64,000 nt of DNA from an uncultured Lachnospiraceae bacterium (GTDB lineage Bacteria; Bacillota; Clostridia; Lachnospirales; Lachnospiraceae), in NCBI GenBank assembly GCA_944384155.1, contig CALWSG010000033.1, forward strand, positions 1 through 64,000, in the 5' to 3' direction. Numbering within the stretch: the first letter of the stretch is position 1; each line of letters starts with the position of its first letter. A program made the position numbers and the translations under genes. Positions 1 through 6,411 of this stretch are shown here, piece by piece. The notes under the pieces were generated by a model. The model was not told where the DNA came from and did no database searches. It was given only the letters and a program-made list of their open reading frames with translations.

Positions 1-1
1 T

Positions 2-163
2 CTTACCGATTATTGCAGGGAATTTTGTTCTAAGAATGATGAGATGACTGCAAATATTATGAAAAAAATGTTTGCCGGTGTTTCGGAGGAACAGTTACAA
101 ATGACAATACAAACCATTATACAGATAGAAGATAATCTAAGGGAGATTTCGGAATATGAGTAA
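2..163 (+). CDS. C-terminal end of a probable MarR-family regulator (5' end outside window)
   Basis: An open frame enters from the left edge and stops with TAA at 161-163, giving 53 residues. The tail reads as alpha-helical, with the segment MFAGVSEEQLQMTIQTI followed by IEDNLREISEYE. This resembles the C-terminal dimerisation helix of MarR-type regulators, where a phrase like 'GLSEEE...L..L..I.DNL' is common. The stop overlaps the start of the flavodoxin gene by 8 bases, so the two are translationally coupled. A regulator cotranscribed with a flavodoxin would fit redox or stress control. The DNA-binding part is not in the window, so the family call is an inference. Confidence 0.5.
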   Translation, partial: LTDYCREFCSKNDEMTANIMKKMFAGVSEEQLQMTIQTIIQIEDNLREISEYE

Positions 164-686
164 AGGCATTATTTTATATCAATCAAAATATGGAGCTACA
201 AAGAAGTATGTTGATTGGCTGACAGAAAAAACAGGTTATGACTGCATTGAAACAAAAAGTGCTAAAGTTGCACACTTGCATAATTATGATGTGATAGTTT
301 TAGGTGGGGGAGTTTACGCTTCAGGAATAGCAGGATTACATTTTCTAAAGAAGAATATAAGCAGTGTTTCTGATAAAAAAATAGCTGTATTTGCTGTTGG
401 TGCATCTCCATATGATGAGAAAGCTATAATGCAGATAAGAGAAATGCATTTCAAAGATGAACTAAGTAATGTTCCGCTATTTTATTGTCGTGGGGCATGG
501 AATGAAGAAAGAATGACATTTGGGGATAGAATGCTTTGCAGAATGTTGCAAAAAGCAGTATCAAAACAAAATCCGGACGAATATGAACCTTGGCAAAAAG
601 CATTGATGTGTGCAGTAGGGCAGAAGTGCGATTGGACTGATAAAATATATTTGGAGCCGGTGTACAAATTTATAGAAGAGGGGTAA
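156..686 (+). CDS. Flavodoxin-domain protein (HemG/flavodoxin-like)
   Basis: This 176-residue protein begins with a hydrophobic beta strand followed by a phosphate-binding loop of flavodoxin type (LYQSKYGATKKYVDWL, residues 7-22). A second strand and glycine-rich loop follow (VIVLGGGVYASGI, about residues 47-59). Such proteins bind FMN non-covalently and carry electrons; related ones act as protoporphyrinogen oxidase (HemG) or as general low-potential carriers. Length is close to the usual 150-180. The start overlaps the upstream regulator's stop by 8 bases. The substrate or electron partner cannot be told from sequence; the cell location is cytoplasmic. Confidence 0.75.
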   Translation: MSKGIILYQSKYGATKKYVDWLTEKTGYDCIETKSAKVAHLHNYDVIVLGGGVYASGIAGLHFLKKNISSVSDKKIAVFAVGASPYDEKAIMQIREMHFKDELSNVPLFYCRGAWNEERMTFGDRMLCRMLQKAVSKQNPDEYEPWQKALMCAVGQKCDWTDKIYLEPVYKFIEEG

Positions 687-700
687 TTATAGAGGTATTT

Positions 701-843
701 ATGAAGAAATATATAATGGCAATATTAATATGGATTATGATTATCCCCATATCAATATTAAATGGCGGATTTCGGGAATATTCTTGTTAAACTTGGAGTA
801 ATAAGAAATAAAAGTAGAGAGGCTGTTGCACTAAATAGTAATT
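701..843 (+). pseudogene. Frameshifted, truncated remnant of a small membrane protein
   Basis: An ATG at 701 opens a hydrophobic 29-residue frame (MKKYIMAILIWIMIIP then SILNGGFREY) ending at 790. At about 776-781 the reading continues in another frame as ILVKLGVIRNKSREAVALNSN, stopping near 843. Together the pieces look like the start of a small membrane protein whose N-terminus carries an 'ILNGGxREY' motif, broken by a one-base frame change and then cut short. It lies 14 bases after the flavodoxin stop. The parent family name is not certain. Confidence 0.45.
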
Positions 844-862
844 AGTGTGACAGCACTTTTGA
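823..862 (+). terminator. Probable intrinsic terminator after the flavodoxin operon
   Basis: The arms at 823-834 and 842-853 form a 12-bp stem including two G-U pairs around a 7-base loop, followed by CACTTTTG. The T-run is short. Its place after the flavodoxin and its remnant fits a terminator, and it separates this unit from the promoter at 943. Confidence 0.5.
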
Positions 863-942
863 AAGTAGGCATGGGTTGATGTGATTAATAGTTTGGAAAT
901 ATGGTAATTTGATGAATAGAGTTTATTTTTATAATTATGTAC

Positions 943-971
943 TTGACAAATAATACAAGAGGATGTACAAT
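943..971 (+). promoter_or_regulatory. Sigma-A promoter for the MutS2-like gene
   Basis: TTGACA at 943-948 and TACAAT at 966-971 are separated by exactly 17 bases. The expected transcription start is near 978. A leader of about 340 bases then precedes the MutS2-like start at 1319, and within it lie a short peptide ORF and a terminator-like hairpin. Confidence 0.8.
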
Positions 972-999
972 GCGATAAAAAGTTTTAGGAGGATTTTGC

Positions 1000-1038
1000 A
1001 TGTTAAGTGTTATTGTAATGGAGAAAATTGCAAAATAA
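1000..1038 (+). CDS. 12-residue leader peptide
   Basis: A short ORF encodes MLSVIVMEKIAK and stops with TAA. It has a strong ribosome binding site, AGGAGGA at 987-993, 6 bases before the ATG, and starts about 22 bases after the predicted transcription start. No domain is possible at this length. Its place between a strong promoter and an intrinsic terminator-like hairpin is that of leader peptides in ribosome-mediated attenuators of antibiotic-response genes such as tet(M), erm and ABC-F loci. That it works in the same way here is inference. It could instead be the start of a truncated gene. Confidence 0.5.
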   Translation: MLSVIVMEKIAK

Positions 1039-1147
1039 ATATTGCAGGGTAATTTTTAGTTTTGCACTAGAAGTCTGCCCGTTTGTTGACACATATGTTG
1101 TCAGCGTTTTCGCCTTACAATTGCTTAATATTGTGGTATATATATTT

Positions 1148-1240
1148 CCATAGATGATATTAGCATGGCTGTATGGTCATGTTATTTTTATGCCATTTTG
1201 AAATATATAGGATAATCATATTGAAATTTAAAGACCATAG
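1148..1240 (+). promoter_or_regulatory. Candidate antiterminator segments of the attenuator
   Basis: Segment A (CCATAGAT, 1148-1155) and segment B (TATGGTC, 1172-1178) lie upstream of the terminator arms C (GACCATAG, 1233-1240) and D (CTATGGTC, 1263-1270). B is perfectly complementary to seven bases of C, and the first five bases of A can pair with B. The leader can therefore fold as A:B plus C:D (terminated) or as B:C (read-through). This is the classic four-segment layout. The pairing is seen in the sequence; its use is inferred. Confidence 0.45.
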
Positions 1241-1275
1241 TATCTTAATGCACTTAAGGTATCTATGGTCTTTTT
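1230..1275 (+). terminator. Attenuator terminator hairpin before the MutS2-like gene
   Basis: AAAGACCATAG (1230-1240) pairs perfectly with CTATGGTCTTT (1263-1273). The stem is extended inward by CTTAA/TTAAG and neighbouring pairs around the loop TGCAC, and a TTTTT run follows at 1271-1275. It lies only 43 bases before the start codon and downstream of its promoter, so it would stop transcription inside the leader unless bypassed. Confidence 0.75.
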
Positions 1276-1318
1276 GCATTTAAGGCGATACTATAGTCTG
1301 GAGAGAAAGGAACAGAAA

Positions 1319-3220
1319 ATGAATATTGAGAAACAAATTGAATTTGATAAGGTCAAAGATATATGGGCTGGTTTAGCTATTACTGATTGGGCGAAGGAAA
1401 AAATTAGAGAATCTTCGTTGTACTTTTCTGAAAATGAGTTAAGAAAGCAATTAAGGGATACAACAGACGCCAGATTATTGATTGAAAAATTGGGAACGCC
1501 GCCGTTACAGAATATCTCTGAAATAAAGGATGTTATACTTATTGCAGAAAAGGGAGATTGTTTAACCCCTTATCAATTAGAAAGGATAGAAAAAGTTTTG
1601 GTCGCAACAAATCGACTAAAGGATTATTTGTCAAGGGGAAAAATGTATCATAATTCCTTGGCTTACTATGACGAAAATCTGGATGCTATTTCAGAATTGA
1701 GGCAGGAAATATGTAATAAAATCAGGAATGGAGCTGTGGATGATTATGCGTCAAAAGAATTAGAGAAGATACGAAAACAAATCATAAAATGTGAAGAACA
1801 GATGAAGCAAAAGGCAGAGCAAATCCTGCGTTCTAATAAGGAATATATGGCAGATAATTACTGTACGTTCAGAAATGGGCGAATATGTCTTCCTGTGAAA
1901 AAGGATTATAAGCTTAAGATATCCGGTACCATTATAGATAAGTCTTCTACAGGCAGCACACTCTTTATTGAACCATCAAGTGCTGCAAAACATTATGAAG
2001 AAATGCAATTGCTCAAAATAAGCGAAGAAAACGAAATATACCGCATTTTGTACACTTTATCAGCTTTTGTTTTAACATCTGCACCTGTATTACACGCAAA
2101 TTTGACAATGATTGAAAAATTGGATTTTATCTTCTCTAAGGGTAAATTAAGCATTGATATGGACGGTGTGGAGCCCACAATAAATACAGAACGTAGAATG
2201 AAATTAATTGAAGCACGTCATCCCTTAATGGATAAAAATGTAGCAGTGCCGTTACAGTTTGAAGTGGGCGAAACGATACGGGGTATTGTTATAACAGGTC
2301 CTAACACGGGAGGAAAAACCGTAGCGATTAAAACGATTATGCTAAATTGTATCATGGCACAATGCGGACTGCATATCACATGTAAGCAGGCTGATATATG
2401 TATGAATAGCTCTTATCTGTGTGATATTGGCGATGGGCAAAATTTATCAGAAAATCTGTCTACATTTTCAGCACATATAACTAATGTGCTGGAAGTTTTA
2501 AGGGAAGCAAATAAGGATAGCTTTGTTATTATGGATGAATTAGGTTCCGGTACAGACCCTGCTGAAGGCATGGGAATTGCAATTGCAATATTAGAAGAAC
2601 TCAGAAAAAGCGGTGCCATTTTCCTGGTGACAACACATTATCCGGAAGTAAAGGAATACGCAGCCAAGGCGGAGAATATCGTCAATGCAAGAATGACCTT
2701 TGACAAAGAAACATTACATCCTACTTATCAAATGGTAATTGGAGAAGCCGGTGAAAGCTGTGCATTTTATATTGCAGACAGATTAGGAATGCCAAATGAA
2801 ATGTTGAAAGTGGCGATTAGTGCTGCATATGGCGAAGAAGCAGTAAAGTCTTATTCGTTTCAAAATCCGGAAAGTAATATCATTAAGAAAAGTACGGATA
2901 AAATTACCAAAGCTAAAACTGGTAAAAATAATGCTGAATTTAGTACCAAGTATAAAATTGGAGACAGTGTAATGGTTTATCCTGAGAAAAAGATAGGAAT
3001 AGTGTGTGCACCAATTAATGAAAAAGGCGTTTTAAGGGTTCAGTTACCAAATAAAAAAATATGGATTAATCATAAAAGGGTAAAATTACATGTGGCAGCA
3101 ACAGAGCTTTATCCGGAGGATTATGATTTTTCGATTATATTTGAAACAGTTGAAAATCGGAAAAAACGGCACGATATGCAAAGAAAATATATAGATGCTG
3201 TGATAGAATCAGAGGATTAG
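1319..3220 (+). CDS. MutS2-like ATPase lacking the Smr domain
   Basis: The 633-residue protein has the MutS2 layout: an N-terminal lever and coiled region (about residues 1-300), then the MutS ATPase with Walker A GPNTGGKT (about 327-334), Walker B and signature region MDELGSGTDP (about 404-413) and TTHYPEVK (about 437-444). A short KOW-like beta segment lies near 545-590. Canonical MutS2 is near 785 residues and ends in a Smr nuclease domain; here the protein stops about where Smr would begin. MutS2 proteins suppress recombination and, in Bacillus, act on collided ribosomes. The ATG at 1319 has a spaced GAGAAAGGA site; the upstream in-frame extension to 1265 overlaps the terminator hairpin and is unlikely. 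Codon use is less ATA-rich than the core genes, suggesting acquisition. Confidence 0.85.
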   Translation: MNIEKQIEFDKVKDIWAGLAITDWAKEKIRESSLYFSENELRKQLRDTTDARLLIEKLGTPPLQNISEIKDVILIAEKGDCLTPYQLERIEKVLVATNRLKDYLSRGKMYHNSLAYYDENLDAISELRQEICNKIRNGAVDDYASKELEKIRKQIIKCEEQMKQKAEQILRSNKEYMADNYCTFRNGRICLPVKKDYKLKISGTIIDKSSTGSTLFIEPSSAAKHYEEMQLLKISEENEIYRILYTLSAFVLTSAPVLHANLTMIEKLDFIFSKGKLSIDMDGVEPTINTERRMKLIEARHPLMDKNVAVPLQFEVGETIRGIVITGPNTGGKTVAIKTIMLNCIMAQCGLHITCKQADICMNSSYLCDIGDGQNLSENLSTFSAHITNVLEVLREANKDSFVIMDELGSGTDPAEGMGIAIAILEELRKSGAIFLVTTHYPEVKEYAAKAENIVNARMTFDKETLHPTYQMVIGEAGESCAFYIADRLGMPNEMLKVAISAAYGEEAVKSYSFQNPESNIIKKSTDKITKAKTGKNNAEFSTKYKIGDSVMVYPEKKIGIVCAPINEKGVLRVQLPNKKIWINHKRVKLHVAATELYPEDYDFSIIFETVENRKKRHDMQRKYIDAVIESED

Positions 3221-3265
3221 ATTGATAAAATGGAACTTATTATAAAATCAATGGAGAAAAGATAT

Positions 3266-3433
3266 ATGAACAATAATCATGAAATATATATAAGAAAATG
3301 TTACGAATTAGCAATTAATGCAGGAAAAAAAGGATATGATACTTTTGGTGCAGTATTGGTTAGTGAAGGTAATATTATTGCCGAAGCAGAAAATACTGCA
3401 GATTATAAAAATGGTTTGGTTATGATATACTAG
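3266..3433 (+). pseudogene. Truncated cytidine/nucleoside deaminase-family gene
   Basis: The 55-residue frame carries the deaminase N-terminus: a first helix (YIRKCYELAINAGKKG) and strand FGAVLVSEGNIIAEAENT. It stops before the zinc-binding H-A-E and P-C-x-x-C motifs that catalysis needs. Intact members are about 150-160 residues. The ATG at 3266 follows GGAGAAAAG; an earlier in-frame ATG at 3230 has no clear site. The break falls next to hairpin-forming DNA at 3429-3449 (ACTAGCC paired with GGCTAGT), which may mark a deletion or insertion junction. The product should be inactive as a deaminase. Confidence 0.65.
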
Positions 3434-3462
3434 CCCCAGAGCGGCTAGTGTTGCTGGCAGTC

Positions 3463-3510
3463 GCCAAATGAACATAAATGTTCACTTGGCTCGTTGTTTT
3501 GTGATATAAT
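3463..3510 (+). promoter_or_regulatory. Palindromic operator with promoter of the C-N hydrolase gene
   Basis: A 28-base palindrome at 3463-3490 has arms GCCAA/TTGGC and TGAACAT/ATGTTCA around a two-base centre, with one mismatched base on each side. It covers the expected -35 position of a promoter whose -10 is TATAAT at 3505-3510; the -35 itself (TTCACT, 3481-3486, 18-base spacing) is weak. A dimeric repressor or activator could bind here. As RNA the same bases would form a hairpin without a T-run, so an operator is the better reading. Confidence 0.5.
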
Positions 3511-3541
3511 GAGAATTATATTCATCATATATAAATAAAAC

Positions 3542-3606
3542 ACCTGTAGCTTATACTGCAAACCGTGAAATTGGAGGGGCAGTGCCGAGTAAATATTTAA
3601 GCAGGT
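3542..3606 (+). ncRNA. Possible structured leader RNA before the C-N hydrolase
   Basis: In the 5' leader, ACCTG (3542-3546) can pair with CAGGT (3602-3606), CTTA (3550-3553) with TAAG (3598-3601), and ACTGC (3555-3559) with GCAGT (3579-3583). The enclosed purine-rich loop contains CCGTGAAATTGG. The result is a compact two-stem fold of about 65 bases just downstream of the promoter and 67 bases before the gene. It matches no riboswitch class I can name. The pairings are short and could be chance. Confidence 0.25.
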
Positions 3607-3672
3607 TTGAATAAAGATTTATGAAGGCACACAAAGCTCCAAAATAAAGAAAAAGATAGGAGATATAAAGCA

Positions 3673-4554
3673 ATGAGCTTATTGAAAATAGGGCTGCTTC
3701 AAATTACACCTTGCGGCAGCTTGGAGGCAAATCTGGAAAAAGGAATTAAATATTGCAAAAAAGCAAAGGAAATGGGTGTGGATATAGCCTTATTTCCGGA
3801 AATGTGGAGCAATGGATATAACATTTACGGACGTTCTGTTGAAGAGTGGAAAGCTGAGGCAATTCCTGTTAATAGTAATTTTGTAAATTCATTTGGAAGT
3901 CTTGCCAAAGAGCTTAATATGTCTATAGGTATCACTTTGCTGGAAAAATTCCAAGGTAATCCCCGTAATTCCCTTGTTCTTTTTGACAGATTCGGCGAAA
4001 AAAAATTTATCTATGCCAAGGTTCATACATGTGACTTTGATGTAGAAAGAAATCTGACGCCGGGTGATGACTTTTATGTTTCTGTCCTTGATACTGCCTG
4101 TGGAGAGGTAAAGGTTGGAGGAATGATTTGCTATGACAGAGAATTTCCTGAAAGTGCAAGAATTCTAATGCTTAAAGGTGCAGAACTTATTCTTGTTCCA
4201 AATGCTTGTCCTATGGAAATAAACCGTATTTCACAGCTTCGTGCCAGAGCATATGAAAATATGTTAGCTATTGCAACCTGCAACTATCCGGCCACTGTTC
4301 CTGATTGCAATGGTGGCTCAAGTATTTTTGATGGCATGGTGTATCTTCCTGAAATGGATAATTCACGGGATACCTGCATTTTGCAGGCAGGAGAAGAAGA
4401 AGGAATTTATATTGGGGAACTTGATTTGAAGAAGCTTCGTAATTATCGTGAAGCTGAAGTACACGGTAACGCATACAGGCATCCGAAAAAATATGGGCTT
4501 ATTGTTGGTTCTAAAATCGAGGAACCGTTTATAAGGGATGATTACCGGGAGTAA
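3673..4554 (+). CDS. Carbon-nitrogen hydrolase (nitrilase superfamily)
   Basis: The 293-residue protein has the three catalytic residues of the nitrilase superfamily in order: Glu in LFPEMWSNGY (about residue 43), Lys in FIYAKVHTCDF (about 117) and Cys in GGMICYDREFPESAR (about 154). Members hydrolyse amides, carbamoyl groups or nitriles; the substrate here, possibly an N-carbamoyl amine or small amide, cannot be told. Length is typical. AGGAGA at 3658-3663 sets the start. It stands alone behind a promoter with a palindromic operator and possible leader fold, and converges with the Crp/Fnr gene downstream. Confidence 0.85.
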   Translation: MSLLKIGLLQITPCGSLEANLEKGIKYCKKAKEMGVDIALFPEMWSNGYNIYGRSVEEWKAEAIPVNSNFVNSFGSLAKELNMSIGITLLEKFQGNPRNSLVLFDRFGEKKFIYAKVHTCDFDVERNLTPGDDFYVSVLDTACGEVKVGGMICYDREFPESARILMLKGAELILVPNACPMEINRISQLRARAYENMLAIATCNYPATVPDCNGGSSIFDGMVYLPEMDNSRDTCILQAGEEEGIYIGELDLKKLRNYREAEVHGNAYRHPKKYGLIVGSKIEEPFIRDDYRE

Positions 4555-4586
4555 ACAGCACTAGATTAAAAGCTGTGAACTATTAT

Positions 4587-5246
4587 TTATTTCAGAATAA
4601 AATGATTCCTGTCAAACATTAATATTCCTTCATCTCGCATTTTGCAAAGCTCATTGGACATGGCACTTCGGTCAACAGAAAGAAAGTCGGCAAGCTGCTG
4701 TCTGTTAAATGGAATATGAAAGGATGAGCATCCTGCCCTCAATGACTGTTCCGACAGATAAGATAACAATTTCTCCCGTGTAGTCCGCTGGGACATATGT
4801 TCCAGTTTTTGTGTCAGTATTTTATTCTTTGAGGCAATAACAGAAAGCAGATTTTGTATAAGCCGTCCGTGAAAATAACAGGAAACCGGACATGTAGAAA
4901 GTATTCTGTTAATATCCAGGAAAAGTACAATACTCTGCTTTACTGCTACTGCATTGTTTAGTATTTGATCATTGCCAAGGCAGGCATAAACCTCTCCAAA
5001 TATTTCACCCTCTGAAATTTCACTAAGAATACTTAAGTTTCCCCAATAATCTTCCTTCTGAATATGAATGCACCCTTCCAGCAGCATTGCAACACTGGTA
5101 ATGTGTTCTCCTCTGTGAAAAATTAATTCTCCTTTTTCATAACATTGTCTTGCTGCTGATAAACAGCTCAGCAGGGCTTCAATTTCTGTTTCAGCGATAC
5201 CATGGAATAATTTTGTGTTTTTTAGCAGTTCTAAATATTTTTTCAT
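4587..5246 (-). CDS. Crp/Fnr-family transcriptional regulator
   Basis: The 219-residue protein has an N-terminal cyclic-nucleotide-binding-type beta roll (about residues 10-115, with FHRGEHITSVAMLLEGCIHI and EGEIFGEVYACLG), a long dimer helix (about 120-150) and a C-terminal winged helix (FNRQQLADFLSVDRSAMSNELCKMRDEGIL, described here in two parts: recognition helix about 188-202, wing after it). The usual cAMP-binding Arg pattern is not evident, so the signal may be redox, NO or a metabolite, as in HcpR-like proteins. It is divergent from a 4Fe-4S protein gene, and a perfect GTTGT-N4-ACAAC palindrome lies between them, 12 bases upstream of its own ATG, which suggests self-repression. Confidence 0.85.
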   Translation of the reverse strand: MKKYLELLKNTKLFHGIAETEIEALLSCLSAARQCYEKGELIFHRGEHITSVAMLLEGCIHIQKEDYWGNLSILSEISEGEIFGEVYACLGNDQILNNAVAVKQSIVLFLDINRILSTCPVSCYFHGRLIQNLLSVIASKNKILTQKLEHMSQRTTREKLLSYLSEQSLRAGCSSFHIPFNRQQLADFLSVDRSAMSNELCKMRDEGILMFDRNHFILK

Positions 5247-5258
5247 ATTTCCCCTTTC

Positions 5259-5300
5259 GTTGTAAAAACAACAGACTTATTTTAAGCATGATAGTATAAT
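5259..5300 (+). promoter_or_regulatory. Crp/Fnr-type palindrome and promoter of the 4Fe-4S protein gene
   Basis: GTTGTAAAAACAAC (5259-5272) is a perfect dyad with a 4-base centre, the shape of Crp/Fnr-family sites. A good -10, TATAAT, lies at 5295-5300 with no good -35. If transcription begins near 5307 the dyad centre sits at about -41.5, the class II activator position for this family. The neighbouring regulator is the obvious candidate to bind it. Confidence 0.55.
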
Positions 5301-5420
5301 AAAGCTGCAAAGTCAAGGGGGTGATAAAATAATAACAAGATAAAGATGATGAAAACTAACCGGAAATTTTGAATGAAAAAGAAAAAATAAGTGGGAAAAG
5401 AAATTCTGGAGGATATAATA

Positions 5421-6125
5421 ATGGTTAGAAGAATTATTCAAATTGATGAAGAAAGATGTAATGGCTGCGGAGCTTGTGCCGCTGCATGTCATGAAGGAGC
5501 AATCGGTATGGAAGATGGAAAAGCCAGACTTCTCCGTGATGATTATTGTGACGGTCTGGGTGACTGCCTTCCCTCATGCCCTACAGGTGCAATTACTTTT
5601 GTGGAAAGGGAAGCCGCTGCTTATGATGAGGAAGCCGTGAAAGCTGCACAGAAGAAAAAAAGGGGTGATGCTTCATTGGGGTGTCCCGGTGCAAATGCAA
5701 AACAAATTCACCGCCAACAGGTGGAGGTCTGCTCCTTATCAGATTCAAGTATTGCAGAAAGCCGATTGGCACAATGGCCGGTGCAGATAAAGCTGGTGCC
5801 TGTAAGCGCTTCTTATTTTAATGGTGCAAATCTTTTGCTTGCGGCTGATTGTACTGCATACGCATACGGAAACTTTCATAATATGTTTATGAAAAACAGG
5901 ATTACTCTTATTGGCTGTCCGAAGCTTGACAATGTGGACTATACGGAAAAACTTACAGCCATTATCAGTGAAAATAATATCAAAAGCGTTACTATTGTAC
6001 GTATGGAGGTTCCATGCTGCGGAGGTTTGGAGCATGCCGCAAAGGAAGCTTTGCAAGCCAGTGGCAAATTCATACCATGGCAGGTAGTTGTTATATCAAC
6101 GGACGGCAATATTATAAGCGAGTAG
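5421..6125 (+). CDS. 4Fe-4S ferredoxin-type protein
   Basis: The 234-residue protein has two [4Fe-4S] motifs near its N-terminus: CNGCGACAAAC (about residues 11-21) and CDGLGDCLPSC (about 40-50), with the usual prolines after the last cysteines. The rest (about 65-234) is a domain with GCPGAN, GCPKLDN and a late VPCCGGL segment, typical of small 4Fe-4S proteins found beside Crp/Fnr regulators and hybrid-cluster protein genes. It probably carries electrons in anaerobic or nitrosative stress metabolism; the partner enzyme is not in this window. CTGGAGGA at 5407-5414 sets the ATG at 5421; the upstream in-frame GTG at 5391 lacks a site. Confidence 0.8.
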   Translation: MVRRIIQIDEERCNGCGACAAACHEGAIGMEDGKARLLRDDYCDGLGDCLPSCPTGAITFVEREAAAYDEEAVKAAQKKKRGDASLGCPGANAKQIHRQQVEVCSLSDSSIAESRLAQWPVQIKLVPVSASYFNGANLLLAADCTAYAYGNFHNMFMKNRITLIGCPKLDNVDYTEKLTAIISENNIKSVTIVRMEVPCCGGLEHAAKEALQASGKFIPWQVVVISTDGNIISE

Positions 6126-6152
6126 GAGGCAGCAAAGCTTCTGATTAAGAGG

Positions 6153-6260
6153 ATGGAAGACCATAAAGGAGAAATTGTTGATTGTGTAATTACGGTTTCT
6201 TCTGAACAGACAGATGTAATGAAAGAATACTCAGTAATAGAAAACCGCAGGGAGCTGTGA
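6153..6260 (+). other. Weak 35-codon frame, possibly a gene fragment
   Basis: An ATG frame encodes MEDHKGEIVDCVITV followed by SSEQTDVMKEYSVIENRREL. It is open upstream in frame back to a stop at 6123-6125. It has no well-placed ribosome site and its 3' end runs into the terminator stem. It may be the tail of a lost gene. No family was recognised. Confidence 0.15.
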
Positions 6261-6280
6261 TGGCTTCCGGCGGTTTCCTG
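6242..6280 (+). terminator. Probable terminator after the 4Fe-4S protein gene
   Basis: AAACCGC (6242-6248) pairs with GCGGTTT (6270-6276), with additional pairing between the inner AGC and GCT segments. The following CCTGTTTA is only modestly T-rich. Confidence 0.5.
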
Positions 6281-6341
6281 TTTACGCGTCTTACATTATA
6301 AAGAAATAACAAAACCTTGATAAAATAGTAATAAAAGTGTA

Positions 6342-6371
6342 TTGATATACCTTGAAGCTTTGTGCTATACT
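6342..6371 (+). promoter_or_regulatory. Promoter of the cdaA operon
   Basis: TTGATA (6342-6347) and TATACT (6366-6371) are spaced by 18 bases. Transcription would begin near 6378, about 34 bases before the first gene. No other clear promoter is seen until after galE, so it may drive the whole run to glmM and beyond. Confidence 0.6.
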
Positions 6372-6411
6372 ATAGTGAAATGCAAAAAAGCAACAAGAGG
6401 AAGGAAAATAT

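Noticed and set aside
1087..1103. TGACA-CATATGT-TGTCA dyad in the MutS2 leader as an operator
   Set aside because: It lies about 110 bases after the predicted start site, so an operator role is doubtful; it may be one more leader hairpin.
3555..3606. Resemblance to cobalamin or c-di-GMP-I riboswitch fragments (CAAACC, GTGAAATT, GCAGTGCC)
   Set aside because: The key consensus boxes and the required helices are missing in order and spacing; only listed as a possible unclassified fold.
4555..4576. ACAGC/GCTGT stem between the converging C-N hydrolase and Crp/Fnr genes
   Set aside because: Only 5 bp with a 12-base loop and no T-run on either strand; too weak to call a terminator.
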